7,763 nucleotides of DNA from assembly GCA_017962865.1 (NCBI GenBank), contig JAGCUM010000014.1, positions 1-7,763 on the forward strand. The letters run 5' to 3'. This stretch comes from Spirochaetales bacterium. GTDB taxonomy: Bacteria > Spirochaetota > Spirochaetia > Sphaerochaetales > Sphaerochaetaceae. Position numbers and translations under genes: made by a program. Numbering within the stretch: position 1 is the first letter of the stretch; each line of letters starts with the position of its first letter. The notes beneath the pieces were generated by a model. The model was not told the DNA's origin and did no database searches. It saw only the letters and a program-made list of their open reading frames with translations. Below, piece by piece: positions 1 to 5,974 of the stretch.

Positions 1-280
1 CATTTCTCCCAAGATCAGGATAGAAACACAGAACATCCAGACAGCCTTTGCCCTGGCCTCCGAGGGAATGGGGATAACGGTTTGCTCGCAGATGTACTTA
101 GAAAGCCCCTTCGTCATCTCGGGGCATACAGATTACGAATCAAGGAAAAAGGTCGAAATCCTTCCGTTCTCAAGCCGGGAGCTCAACGACAGCATCGCAA
201 TCGCCTACAACCGTGAGCGTTATCTGAGCAAAATCGCATCCGATTTCATCGCGATGACTCTTGCGGAGTTTCAGAGCTGA
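1..280 (+). CDS. LysR-family transcriptional regulator, C-terminal fragment (5' end outside window)
   Basis: Reading from base 2, the frame is open for about 92 codons to a TGA at 278-280. The fragment has the pattern of the last part of a LysR effector-binding domain: a segment ending in ALASEGMGITVCSQMY, which matches the family's usual 'V.aG.Gia..P' turn, followed by a strand with ILPF and a final helix reading ASDFIAMTLAEF. The DNA-binding helix-turn-helix lies outside the window, so neither the target nor the ligand can be judged. LysR proteins normally control a divergent neighbour on their 5' side, which is also outside. Its 3' end overlaps the convergent membrane-protein gene by 35 bp. 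Family assignment is by pattern recognition of the C-terminal domain only; another type-2 periplasmic-binding-fold regulator is possible. Confidence 0.72.
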   Translation, partial: ISPKIRIETQNIQTAFALASEGMGITVCSQMYLESPFVISGHTDYESRKKVEILPFSSRELNDSIAIAYNRERYLSKIASDFIAMTLAEFQS

Positions 281-983
281 TTTTCTCCGATTCCTTAGTG
301 ACCTTATTGTAGACAAGAACTCCGATCAGGCCCACGAGGAAGGTCACCACATAGATCAGGATTCCGAAGAAATAACGCTTCTGGACAAAGGCATCTCCGC
401 TGATGGTCGAAGTGATTATGGATGGGATTCTTCCTATGGAACAGACGAGCAGCCAGGTATGCAGTTTTATGGTCGTAAGCCCAGCACAGTAGTTGAGAAA
501 ATCCTTGGGCGTTCCGGGCACAATGTAGACTATTGAAAGAATAATGTTGCCTTTTTTAGAGATATGAAGCAATTTCATGCCATCAATTCGTTCCTGAGAG
601 AAGAATACACGGATTATGGAAACACCGAATTTCTTGACCAGACTGAAGACTATCATGCTGCCGATCGTGATGCCGATCATGCACAAGAGAAGTCCTTCCC
701 AGACACCGAATGCATAGCCTGCAGCAAGCTCGAAGGGTTCGCCCGGAATGACGGCTACCACTACCTTCATGACGACCATTCCTATGAAGGCAAGCTTGCC
801 CCAGAAACCTCTTTCATCCACCCAGGCCCTGAAGCGCTCGGGCTCCCTGAGGAACCGGACCAAAGGAATTCCGACAAAGATGACTATGACTGCAAGAAGC
901 ACAAGTGCGACCGATATAGCAGTGATTCCTATCGTCTTCTGCTGTCTGCGTGTCAGTTCCCTTTTTCCGTTCATCCGAGCCAT
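246..983 (-). CDS. TVP38/TMEM64 family (VTT domain, DedA-like) integral membrane protein
   Basis: This is a 245-residue membrane protein. The first membrane segment is at about residues 19-40, after a basic N-terminus (MARMNGKREL). The VTT/SNARE-associated core follows, with its two re-entrant hallmarks: IPGEPFELAAGYAFG at about 79-93 and PGTPKDFLNYCAGLT at about 156-170, then a conserved GR at 184-185. Further hydrophobic segments lie at about 66-79, 95-116, 147-156, 175-192 and 205-225, and the tail is polar and Ser/Glu-rich. Family members are DedA-superfamily proteins linked to lipid scrambling or membrane homeostasis; no substrate can be read here. ATG at 983 was chosen because the only longer in-frame option is a TTG at 1019, inside the facing promoter; ATG at 974 is the other candidate. 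No Shine-Dalgarno precedes either ATG, so translation may be leaderless. Confidence 0.9.
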   Translation of the reverse strand: MARMNGKRELTRRQQKTIGITAISVALVLLAVIVIFVGIPLVRFLREPERFRAWVDERGFWGKLAFIGMVVMKVVVAVIPGEPFELAAGYAFGVWEGLLLCMIGITIGSMIVFSLVKKFGVSIIRVFFSQERIDGMKLLHISKKGNIILSIVYIVPGTPKDFLNYCAGLTTIKLHTWLLVCSIGRIPSIITSTISGDAFVQKRYFFGILIYVVTFLVGLIGVLVYNKVTKESEKISSETPQESSR

Positions 984-990
984 GTTTGTA

Positions 991-1019
991 ACTAAATGAT
1001 ATATGTAAAAAGTTGTCAA
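991..1019 (-). promoter_or_regulatory. Candidate promoter for the TVP38-family gene
   Basis: On the minus strand TTGACA (1019-1014, a perfect -35) is followed after 17 bp by TTTAGT (996-991, 4 of 6 to the -10 consensus). The ATG at 983 begins 7 nt after the -10, so the transcript would start at or next to the start codon. The -35 occupies almost the same bases as the -35 of the divergent bioY promoter. Prediction by eye only. Confidence 0.4.
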
Positions 1020-1041
1020 GCTTTCCCTTTAATCTTATAAT
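1013..1041 (+). promoter_or_regulatory. Candidate bioY operon promoter, leaderless or nearly so
   Basis: TTGTCA (1013-1018, 5 of 6 to the -35 consensus) and TATAAT (1036-1041, perfect -10) are separated by exactly 17 bp. A start about 7 nt after the -10 would fall near 1048, only a few bases before the bioY ATG at 1052. No Shine-Dalgarno lies in the intervening bases. The promoter probably serves the whole run to 5861, because the downstream genes overlap or lie no more than 17 nt apart. An archaeal reading, with the AT-rich 999-1010 stretch as a TATA box, would instead give a leader of about 20 nt. Confidence 0.6.
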
Positions 1042-1051
1042 CGAGTCCGAA

Positions 1052-1618
1052 ATGACCAGGAAAGCAACCAAAGCCATCGTCTTTACTGCACTCTTTGCCG
1101 CACTCAGCGCCGCTTGTGCGTTCATTTCAATTCCCGTCCCGGGAACCCCCATTCCCATCGTGCTCCAGAACATGATGGTTGTCCTCAGCGGCATGCTCCT
1201 GGGCCCCTTCCTCGGAACCGCATCCACTTTGCTGTTCATCATCGCCGGCATACTCGGGCTCCCCGTTTTCAGCGGAGGTACGGGCGGCTTTGCGAAGCTT
1301 ATGGGTCCGACAGGCGGGTTCATCATCGGCTATGCAATTGCATCGCTTGTTGCAGGCCTGATTCTCGGACGCCCGAAACTCGACGGCAAAAAGCATATTG
1401 CCCGAATCATCATCGCAGCATTCTTCGGCTTCCTTGTCATGTATATTCCGGGGGTACTGCATTTCATGCACAGCCTTGACAAGACCTTTTCGGAGACCAT
1501 GGCACTCTGTGTCATCCCGTACCTTCCCGGAGACCTGATCAAGATGGTTCTCTGCATACTCATCTGCCTGCCCCTGAGGCGCACGGCCGCAACCTTCATC
1601 TTCGAGGACGAAACATGA
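1052..1618 (+). CDS. bioY: BioY, biotin-binding substrate component (S component) of an ECF transporter
   Basis: This 188-residue, highly hydrophobic protein has the usual BioY length and motifs: VPGTPIPIVLQN at about 29-40, GLPVFSGGTGG at 69-79, GPTGGFIIGY at 85-94 and PYLPGDLIKM at 156-165. About six membrane segments fit the sequence. In ECF systems BioY captures biotin in the membrane and hands it over when the energising module topples it. ATG 1052 was chosen because the longer reading starts with TTG at 1013, which is the -35 box itself, and family similarity begins after MTRKATKAIV. No ribosome-binding site precedes it. The gene overlaps bioM by the four bases ATGA, which suggests translational coupling. 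With ATPase and T component alongside, it belongs to a complete BioMNY system rather than a solitary BioY. Confidence 0.96.
   Translation: MTRKATKAIVFTALFAALSAACAFISIPVPGTPIPIVLQNMMVVLSGMLLGPFLGTASTLLFIIAGILGLPVFSGGTGGFAKLMGPTGGFIIGYAIASLVAGLILGRPKLDGKKHIARIIIAAFFGFLVMYIPGVLHFMHSLDKTFSETMALCVIPYLPGDLIKMVLCILICLPLRRTAATFIFEDET
1604..1607 (+). promoter_or_regulatory. Ribosome-binding site of bioM
   Basis: GAGG lies 7 nt before the ATG at 1615, inside the last codons of bioY. It supports that start and the ATGA stop/start overlap. Unlike bioY, this internal operon gene has a Shine-Dalgarno sequence. Confidence 0.6.
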
Positions 1619-2331
1619 TAGAGGCAAAGGGAATTACCAAAATCTTCAGACAGTGGGACGGAAGCGTGTTCACTGCCCTCTCCGATGTCTCTCTGACAAT
1701 CGGGGACGGACAGCTTGCAGTCATCGCAGGCGAGAACGGCTCGGGAAAAAGTCTGCTTATGAAGATCCTGGCAGGACTCGAGAAGCCTACAGCGGGAACC
1801 GTGACCTGCACAGAGCCGATCGGGCTGGTGTTCCAGGATGCAGATGCCCAGATTCTGGCAGACACCGTGATCGAGGATGTTAAGTTCAGCCTCAGAAGCC
1901 GCAAAATGAAGAAGGAAGAGATTCTTGTAAAGGCAAGACAGTCTCTTTCGGATGTCGGTCTTCAGGACAAGGAGAACAACCCTTCCCATATGCTCTCAGG
2001 CGGAGAGAAAAGACGCTTGGCCATTGCCTCGGTGATGGCCCTCGACAGGCGGACCCTGATTCTGGATGAACCGTACAGCAACCTGGATTATCCCGGTGTC
2101 AGATCGGTCAACGCCCTGATAGAGAAGCTCAAAGATGAAGGGTTCACAATCCTGATTCTTACCCATGAGCTGGAGAAATGCCTGGGCCTTGCAGACAGGT
2201 TCCTGGTCCTGAGCAAAGGCAAGCTGGTCTTTGACGGAACTCCATTGCAGGCAGTTGAGACCGACCTGGAGAAATGGGGCATCAGAAACCCCAAATGTGA
2301 CGGGGATGTAGGATCCCTGGTCTGGAGGTAG
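1615..2331 (+). CDS. bioM: BioM, ECF transporter ATP-binding subunit (CbiO/EcfA family)
   Basis: This 238-residue ABC ATPase has all its working motifs intact: Walker A GENGSGKS at 39-46, Q-loop FQD with Gln 74, signature LSGGEKRR at 127-134, Walker B TLILDEP ending at 153, D-loop SNLD at 155-158, and H-loop His 184 in THE. The FQDADAQILADTVIEDV stretch after the Q-loop is typical of ECF (CbiO/EcfA) ATPases, whose Q-helix contacts the T component's coupling helices. Only one ATPase gene is present, so a homodimer is expected, as in dedicated BioMNY systems. It acts on the cytoplasmic face. The gene starts within the bioY stop codon and ends 1 nt before bioN. The biotin role rests on its neighbours; the sequence alone says only ECF ATPase. 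Confidence 0.94.
   Translation: MIEAKGITKIFRQWDGSVFTALSDVSLTIGDGQLAVIAGENGSGKSLLMKILAGLEKPTAGTVTCTEPIGLVFQDADAQILADTVIEDVKFSLRSRKMKKEEILVKARQSLSDVGLQDKENNPSHMLSGGEKRRLAIASVMALDRRTLILDEPYSNLDYPGVRSVNALIEKLKDEGFTILILTHELEKCLGLADRFLVLSKGKLVFDGTPLQAVETDLEKWGIRNPKCDGDVGSLVWR
2324..2329 (+). promoter_or_regulatory. Ribosome-binding site of bioN, overlapping the bioM stop region
   Basis: GGAGGT, a near-perfect Shine-Dalgarno, ends 3 nt before the ATG at 2333 and runs into the bioM TAG at 2329-2331. It is the strongest ribosome-binding site in the window. It fixes the bioN start and implies coupled translation. Confidence 0.65.
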
Positions 2332-2332
2332 G

Positions 2333-2956
2333 ATGCAGAGTCTCTTTTCCTACACAAAAGGAAACTCGATAATCCATAGGACGCCTGCATGGCTCAAGAT
2401 CCTTCTGCTTCTGGCCATTCCGATTACCCTGTACCTGACTCCGATTCAGGTCTGCCTAGTCTTCATTCCTTTGCTTTTCATCGTTGCCTTAATAGCGAAA
2501 ATCGGGCTCGGATCGTTTCTGAAAGACCTCAGGCCAATAATAATCTACAGCCTGATGATTCTGGCTATTGATGTCCTGTCTTACTTTATATCTTCAAAAA
2601 ACGGCAGCATTATCACAAAAACAAGCCTCTATATGATTCTGAGGCTCCTATGCGCAATCGAAGCTGTCTCCATATTCTTCAGGACCACCGGCATCTATGA
2701 TATAACCGACTGCCTTCAGAGAATAGAGTCTGCGCTGACCTTCGGCAGATCGAAGCTGGTGGTGTCCGGAATGCTGTCGCTCTTTCTCAGTTTCCTTCCC
2801 CAGATCTTTGCAACGTGGAAGGATCTTGAACTGGCTTACGCTGCCCGCGGAGGACGCAAAGGAATAGCAAAGGTGTTCATACTGATGCCCAAGCTGATTT
2901 CCTCGAGCATAAAGAAAGCCGATACGACTTTCCTTGCCTTACTCAACAGAAGTTAA
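2333..2956 (+). CDS. bioN: BioN, ECF transporter transmembrane (T) component, EcfT/CbiQ family
   Basis: This is a 207-residue membrane protein. Hydrophobic segments lie at about 22-36, 38-56, 68-86, 98-117 and 143-160, followed by a long amphipathic C-terminal part. The N-terminal SIIHRTPAWLKILLLL matches the EcfT 'lh.ldPr.Kl' start. ELAYAARGGRKG at about 166-177 holds the first Ala-Arg-Gly coupling motif (171-173) that docks on the ATPase. The second motif, expected some 30 residues later, appears only as AD(X)8NRS at the very C-terminus (196-207). The length fits the short BioN form. It couples BioM to BioY in the membrane. It lies 1 nt after bioM with a strong ribosome-binding site. The assignment is firm for EcfT; 'BioN' follows from adjacency to bioY. 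Confidence 0.9.
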   Translation: MQSLFSYTKGNSIIHRTPAWLKILLLLAIPITLYLTPIQVCLVFIPLLFIVALIAKIGLGSFLKDLRPIIIYSLMILAIDVLSYFISSKNGSIITKTSLYMILRLLCAIEAVSIFFRTTGIYDITDCLQRIESALTFGRSKLVVSGMLSLFLSFLPQIFATWKDLELAYAARGGRKGIAKVFILMPKLISSSIKKADTTFLALLNRS

Positions 2957-2973
2957 TATATTCAGTGGTGCGC

Positions 2974-4470
2974 ATGAAGAAGATACGTAAGGAACTTGCA
3001 AGCTTCAGAAAGACTCTGTCGGAAGATGACAACAGGCTTTTTCAGGACTATCTGAATAGCTACAGGGAGCATCTTGAGATGCCGTCCGGGGAAGAGAAAC
3101 TGATCATCAGGGACGCAGAGCTTGCCCTCATGTATCTTGTCAGAAGCGGGCTTTCGGTTTCCGAAGCTGCAGAGAGGCTGTCCAGCCGCAACCTCGGAGG
3201 TTTCTATGCCCATGAAGCCCTGTCCTGGTACCCCCTGGACGATGCTGCGAAAATCTATCCGATTTCCATGAAGTTCGGCAAGATGCCGATGTTCAGGCTC
3301 AGCTGCTACCTCAGCGAGGATGTCGTTCCGGAAATCCTTCAGATTGCGCTGGATTTCACTATCAAGAGGTTCCCCAGCTTCGCAACGATAGTGCGCCGCG
3401 GTTTCTTCTGGCACTATCTCGATTCCATTAAGCGCAGGTTCCATATCTCCGAAGATATCGGAGTCCCCTGCCAGCCTATCAAGATAACCTCCGTAGGATC
3501 GCAGTCCTTCAAGGTACTGCACCATGCAAACCGCATCAGCGTGGAGTTCTTCCATGTCCTTACCGACGGAAGCGGAGGCATGGTGTTCCTCAAGAGTCTG
3601 GTCGCAGAATATCTGAGGATAATCGGTGCTCCGAAGGCCGTCGGACGCGGAGTTCTGGATACGAATTCGGCCGTCCAGCACTTCGAAACCACCAATGACT
3701 TTCAGCGCCTCTGCCCCAACACGAAAAAAAGCGGGGGCTTTTCCGGACCTGCAGCAGCACAGATGAGCGGCAGGATTGCCCGCAAATCCCCGTGCAAGGT
3801 GGTCCAGCTCGTCTACGACACCCAGGATGTCCTTGCATGTGCGCATAGCCTGGGAGTATCGGTCACTTCGCTGGTTCTGGCACTGATGTTCCATGCCCAG
3901 ATGAATGCGACCGAGCTCTTCAACGGGAAAATCCAGATTCAGGTTCCGGTCAACATGCGAAAGTTCTTCCCACAGTCCACTACACTGCGTAACTTCTCCA
4001 TGTACTGCAGCATCGACCTCTCCCCCGAGGAGATTACGGACATAGGAACTACCGCTGAACTGGTATCGCAGCAGCTTTCCAAGAAAGCTACCTTCGAGGA
4101 GATGTCGGTGATGATGACCACCGCCAGAAGGCTCGTCAGGTCGCTGAGGTTCATCCCCCTTGCAATCAAATCGCCTGTTGCGAAGATAGTGTACGGTTTT
4201 CTGGGAGACAGCCGTTTTTCCAATACGCTGTCGAATCTCGGGCGCATCGAGGTTCCGGATGAGATTGCACCCTACATCAGAGGTTTCGACTTCGTTCTCG
4301 GAACCTGCGTCGTAAGCCGTGCATCCTGTTCCATGTGCTCCTTCGGAGACAAGACGGTTATTTCTGTCTCGAAGAACACCAGAGACCCCTCCTTCGAGGA
4401 GAGCCTCAGGGCCCTCTCGGAGCAACTCGGGCTTCGCCCGTCAGTAACGGAGACACCGCTTTATGGATGA
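2974..4470 (+). CDS. Condensation-domain / alcohol acetyltransferase-like acyltransferase with an extra N-terminal region
   Basis: A 498-residue soluble protein. From about residue 84 (LSWYPLDDAAKIYP) it has the layout of the chloramphenicol-acetyltransferase-like fold: FRLSCYL at 107-113, FPSFATIVRRGFFWHY at 133-148, the catalytic HxxxDG as HVLTDG at 194-199, VPVNMRKFFP at 324-333, LRNFSMY at 338-344 and SNLGRIEVP at 420-428. His 194 would be the general base for acyl transfer to a hydroxyl or amine. Residues 1-80 form a helical extension that I do not recognise as part of the core. The acyl donor and acceptor are unknown; no carrier protein or adenylation domain is nearby, so this is not a peptide synthetase. 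ATG 2974 was chosen; GTG at 2965 and 2968 also fit. It starts 17 nt after bioN and overlaps the next gene, a membrane protein that probably works with it. Confidence 0.85.
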   Translation: MKKIRKELASFRKTLSEDDNRLFQDYLNSYREHLEMPSGEEKLIIRDAELALMYLVRSGLSVSEAAERLSSRNLGGFYAHEALSWYPLDDAAKIYPISMKFGKMPMFRLSCYLSEDVVPEILQIALDFTIKRFPSFATIVRRGFFWHYLDSIKRRFHISEDIGVPCQPIKITSVGSQSFKVLHHANRISVEFFHVLTDGSGGMVFLKSLVAEYLRIIGAPKAVGRGVLDTNSAVQHFETTNDFQRLCPNTKKSGGFSGPAAAQMSGRIARKSPCKVVQLVYDTQDVLACAHSLGVSVTSLVLALMFHAQMNATELFNGKIQIQVPVNMRKFFPQSTTLRNFSMYCSIDLSPEEITDIGTTAELVSQQLSKKATFEEMSVMMTTARRLVRSLRFIPLAIKSPVAKIVYGFLGDSRFSNTLSNLGRIEVPDEIAPYIRGFDFVLGTCVVSRASCSMCSFGDKTVISVSKNTRDPSFEESLRALSEQLGLRPSVTETPLYG

Positions 4471-5038
4471 CATGAACATTTCTTATTCAAAATTCAGAAA
4501 AAGCAACCTCTTCATGTACCATCTGAGGCGGATCCTCAAATGGATATTCATTCTGGGTCTGATTGTCTGTCCGATCGTCAACTACTTCGTGGGAGGACCT
4601 GCCTGGAGCGTGATAGCCGTAGTCTCCATAATCTTCGCGTGGACTACCCTACTTACACCCAGCGTCCTGGAGATAACCTCGATAGGCATGGTATTCAGAA
4701 CCGGATCCTTTGCCATAATCCTCACGACTCTGATAGGGCTGCTGATTTCACCGGGCTGGCTGGGCTTTGTTTTGCCGATAATCGGCTTCGGGACCCTCGC
4801 CCTTTCCGGAATACTGTTCTTCAGCAACCTCTACAAGCACAGGAACAACATCATGCCCCTGATCTGGGAGATACTGATTGCCCTCGTGGCATTCCTTGTC
4901 CTGTTCTTCAGATCGGACAAGCTCAACTGGCCTACGATAACTATGGGAAGTCTGGCTGCCATCATGGCAATCACCGGACTGATAGCTTTCCACAGGGAAA
5001 TCTGGCGCGAACTCAGAAAGCGTTTCCACACCAAGTGA
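4463..5038 (+). CDS. Six-helix membrane protein, DUF6320-like partner of the acyltransferase
   Basis: This is a 191-residue protein, mostly membrane. Six hydrophobic segments lie at about 25-43, 46-64, 79-96, 98-119, 131-149 and 158-176, between a basic N-terminus and a strongly basic tail (REIWRELRKRFHTK). Its arrangement after a condensation-domain gene resembles the DUF6320 membrane proteins that often sit there. The N-terminal Cys-rich zinc ribbon I would expect of that family is absent. Function is unknown; it could hold the acyltransferase at the membrane or present a lipid substrate (inference). It overlaps the acyltransferase gene by 8 bp. The start may be ATG 4463 (GGAG at 4449-4452, 10 nt spacing) or ATG 4472, 1 nt after the upstream stop. 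Confidence 0.75.
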   Translation: MDDMNISYSKFRKSNLFMYHLRRILKWIFILGLIVCPIVNYFVGGPAWSVIAVVSIIFAWTTLLTPSVLEITSIGMVFRTGSFAIILTTLIGLLISPGWLGFVLPIIGFGTLALSGILFFSNLYKHRNNIMPLIWEILIALVAFLVLFFRSDKLNWPTITMGSLAAIMAITGLIAFHREIWRELRKRFHTK

Positions 5039-5041
5039 GGA
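5036..5041 (+). promoter_or_regulatory. Ribosome-binding site of the HAD phosphatase gene
   Basis: TGAGGA overlaps the stop codon of the membrane-protein gene (5036-5038) and ends 4 nt before the ATG at 5046. This supports the start and places the gene in the same transcript. Confidence 0.6.
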
Positions 5042-5045
5042 CACA

Positions 5046-5861
5046 ATGGATAAGGTAAAAGTCATCTGCTGCGATATAGACGGAACCCTTGTAAGGGACG
5101 ACAAGTCCCTGAGCGATGAAAACATCAGATGGATACACAGGGCTTTCCATGAAGCCGGAGTCCATTTCGTACTGGTTTCCGGCCGCATGGTCAACGGAGT
5201 ACGTCCGTTCTACGAGAGGATGGGAATCACCGGCCCCGTGTCCTGTTACAACGGAGGAATGCTGGTCGATGAACAGGGCAACATCGTCGACGACAATCAC
5301 CGCATGCCCCACGACCTTGCCCTCTCGCTCTGCAATGTGAAGGACAAGTTCCCCGATGTCAGTGCCATCATCTTCGACGGCATGAAATGGTTTTTGGAGA
5401 CAAAGGACTGCTATGCCTACAAACCCAAGGTGAAGGTCTATGAATCGGACTGCATCGTCGGAGATTTCAGAACACTGCTTGGTAATTTCGATACCAACAA
5501 GATCATCTTCATGTCCCCCGAAAAGGGTCGCTTGGAAGAAGTGAGAAGCGCCATTGAAAAGACAATCGACACAAGCAGGGTGAACTTCTACCGGAACGCA
5601 GATTTCCTGGAAATCATGGCCGGTGGCTATGACAAGGGAAGTGCAATCGATGCCCTATCGTCCTACTATACCATCGAAAAGTCCAACATTATGGCAATCG
5701 GAGACGATTATAATGATATTCCGATGCTGAAGGAGGCAGGCTTCTCCGTAGCAGTCGAGAATGCAGTTCCCGAGGCCAAGGCAGTTGCAAGATACATTAC
5801 AGACACCAACAACAACGACGGTGTTGCAAAGATCATCAAGAAGCTCGTCTTCAATGAATAA
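5046..5861 (+). CDS. Cof-type HAD-superfamily IIB hydrolase (phosphatase)
   Basis: This 271-residue soluble protein has the four HAD motifs. Motif I is CDIDGT with nucleophile Asp 10 and acid/base Asp 12. Motif II is VSGR with Ser 45. Motif III is Lys 197 in YDKG. Motif IV is GDDYND at 219-224, which binds magnesium. The IIB (Cof) cap lies between motifs II and III, roughly residues 80-190. Such enzymes remove phosphate from sugar phosphates, FMN, pyridoxal phosphate or similar metabolites; the substrate cannot be read from the motifs. Length is normal for the family. It begins 7 nt after the upstream stop and is the last gene of the plus-strand run. A tie to biotin or acyl transfer is not evident, so it may simply be a co-transcribed housekeeping phosphatase. 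Confidence 0.93.
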   Translation: MDKVKVICCDIDGTLVRDDKSLSDENIRWIHRAFHEAGVHFVLVSGRMVNGVRPFYERMGITGPVSCYNGGMLVDEQGNIVDDNHRMPHDLALSLCNVKDKFPDVSAIIFDGMKWFLETKDCYAYKPKVKVYESDCIVGDFRTLLGNFDTNKIIFMSPEKGRLEEVRSAIEKTIDTSRVNFYRNADFLEIMAGGYDKGSAIDALSSYYTIEKSNIMAIGDDYNDIPMLKEAGFSVAVENAVPEAKAVARYITDTNNNDGVAKIIKKLVFNE

Positions 5862-5882
5862 CTGACTTTTAAAACGCGTCAG
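5862..5882. repeat. Short inverted repeat after the HAD gene
   Basis: CTGAC (5862-5866) and GTCAG (5878-5882) face each other across an 11-base AT-rich loop that starts directly after the HAD stop codon. A second small palindrome, TTGCA-AGC-TGCAA, lies at 5892-5904. Neither has a GC-rich stem followed by a T tract, so neither is a convincing intrinsic terminator. They could contribute weakly to 3'-end formation. Confidence 0.3.
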
Positions 5883-5905
5883 ATACACTATTTGCAAGCT
5901 GCAAC

Positions 5906-5974
5906 TTGAGAAATTCGGGCAATTTGTTTTGAATTTTTCGGGTAATTTGTTTTGAGTTTTTCGGGTAAATCTCA
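5906..5974. repeat. Three tandem copies of a 23-bp unit
   Basis: Units at 5906-5928, 5929-5951 and 5952-5974 repeat with an exact 23-bp period. The conserved core is TTGA, four variable A/T-rich bases, then TTCGGG(C/T)AA; the first two units continue identically into TTTGTT. Units 1 and 2 match at 18 of 23 positions, units 2 and 3 at 17 of 23. The third unit runs into the stop codon of the minus-strand UPF0210 gene. I found no further copy of the core in the window. On the plus strand the repeat supplies T runs (TTTTT twice), which could end transcription of the HAD operon in an archaeal-type manner. Alternatives are an iteron-like protein-binding array or a fragment of a dispersed genomic repeat. 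Confidence 0.85.

Noticed and set aside
1013..1051. Upstream TTG start for bioY
   Set aside because: The TTG is the -35 hexamer of the best promoter in the window, and family similarity begins after the ATG at 1052.
814..1326. 170-codon minus-strand open frame across the divergent promoter region
   Set aside because: It would run through both promoters and parts of the TVP38-family and bioY genes in the wrong frame; no family features.
1330..1989. 219-codon minus-strand open frame across bioY and bioM
   Set aside because: It spans two firmly identified genes on the other strand and has no motif or ribosome-binding site.
2962..4425. 487-codon open frame on the minus strand opposite the acyltransferase gene
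   Set aside because: It lies entirely antisense to a gene with clear family motifs, its translation shows no recognisable domain, and it has the charged, low-hydrophobic look of a codon-bias shadow.
2974..4470. Nonribosomal peptide synthetase fragment
   Set aside because: A complete stand-alone condensation-type fold is present, with no adenylation or carrier domain in this or neighbouring genes.
5906..5974. CRISPR array
   Set aside because: The units are contiguous, with no unique spacers, and are diverged from one another.
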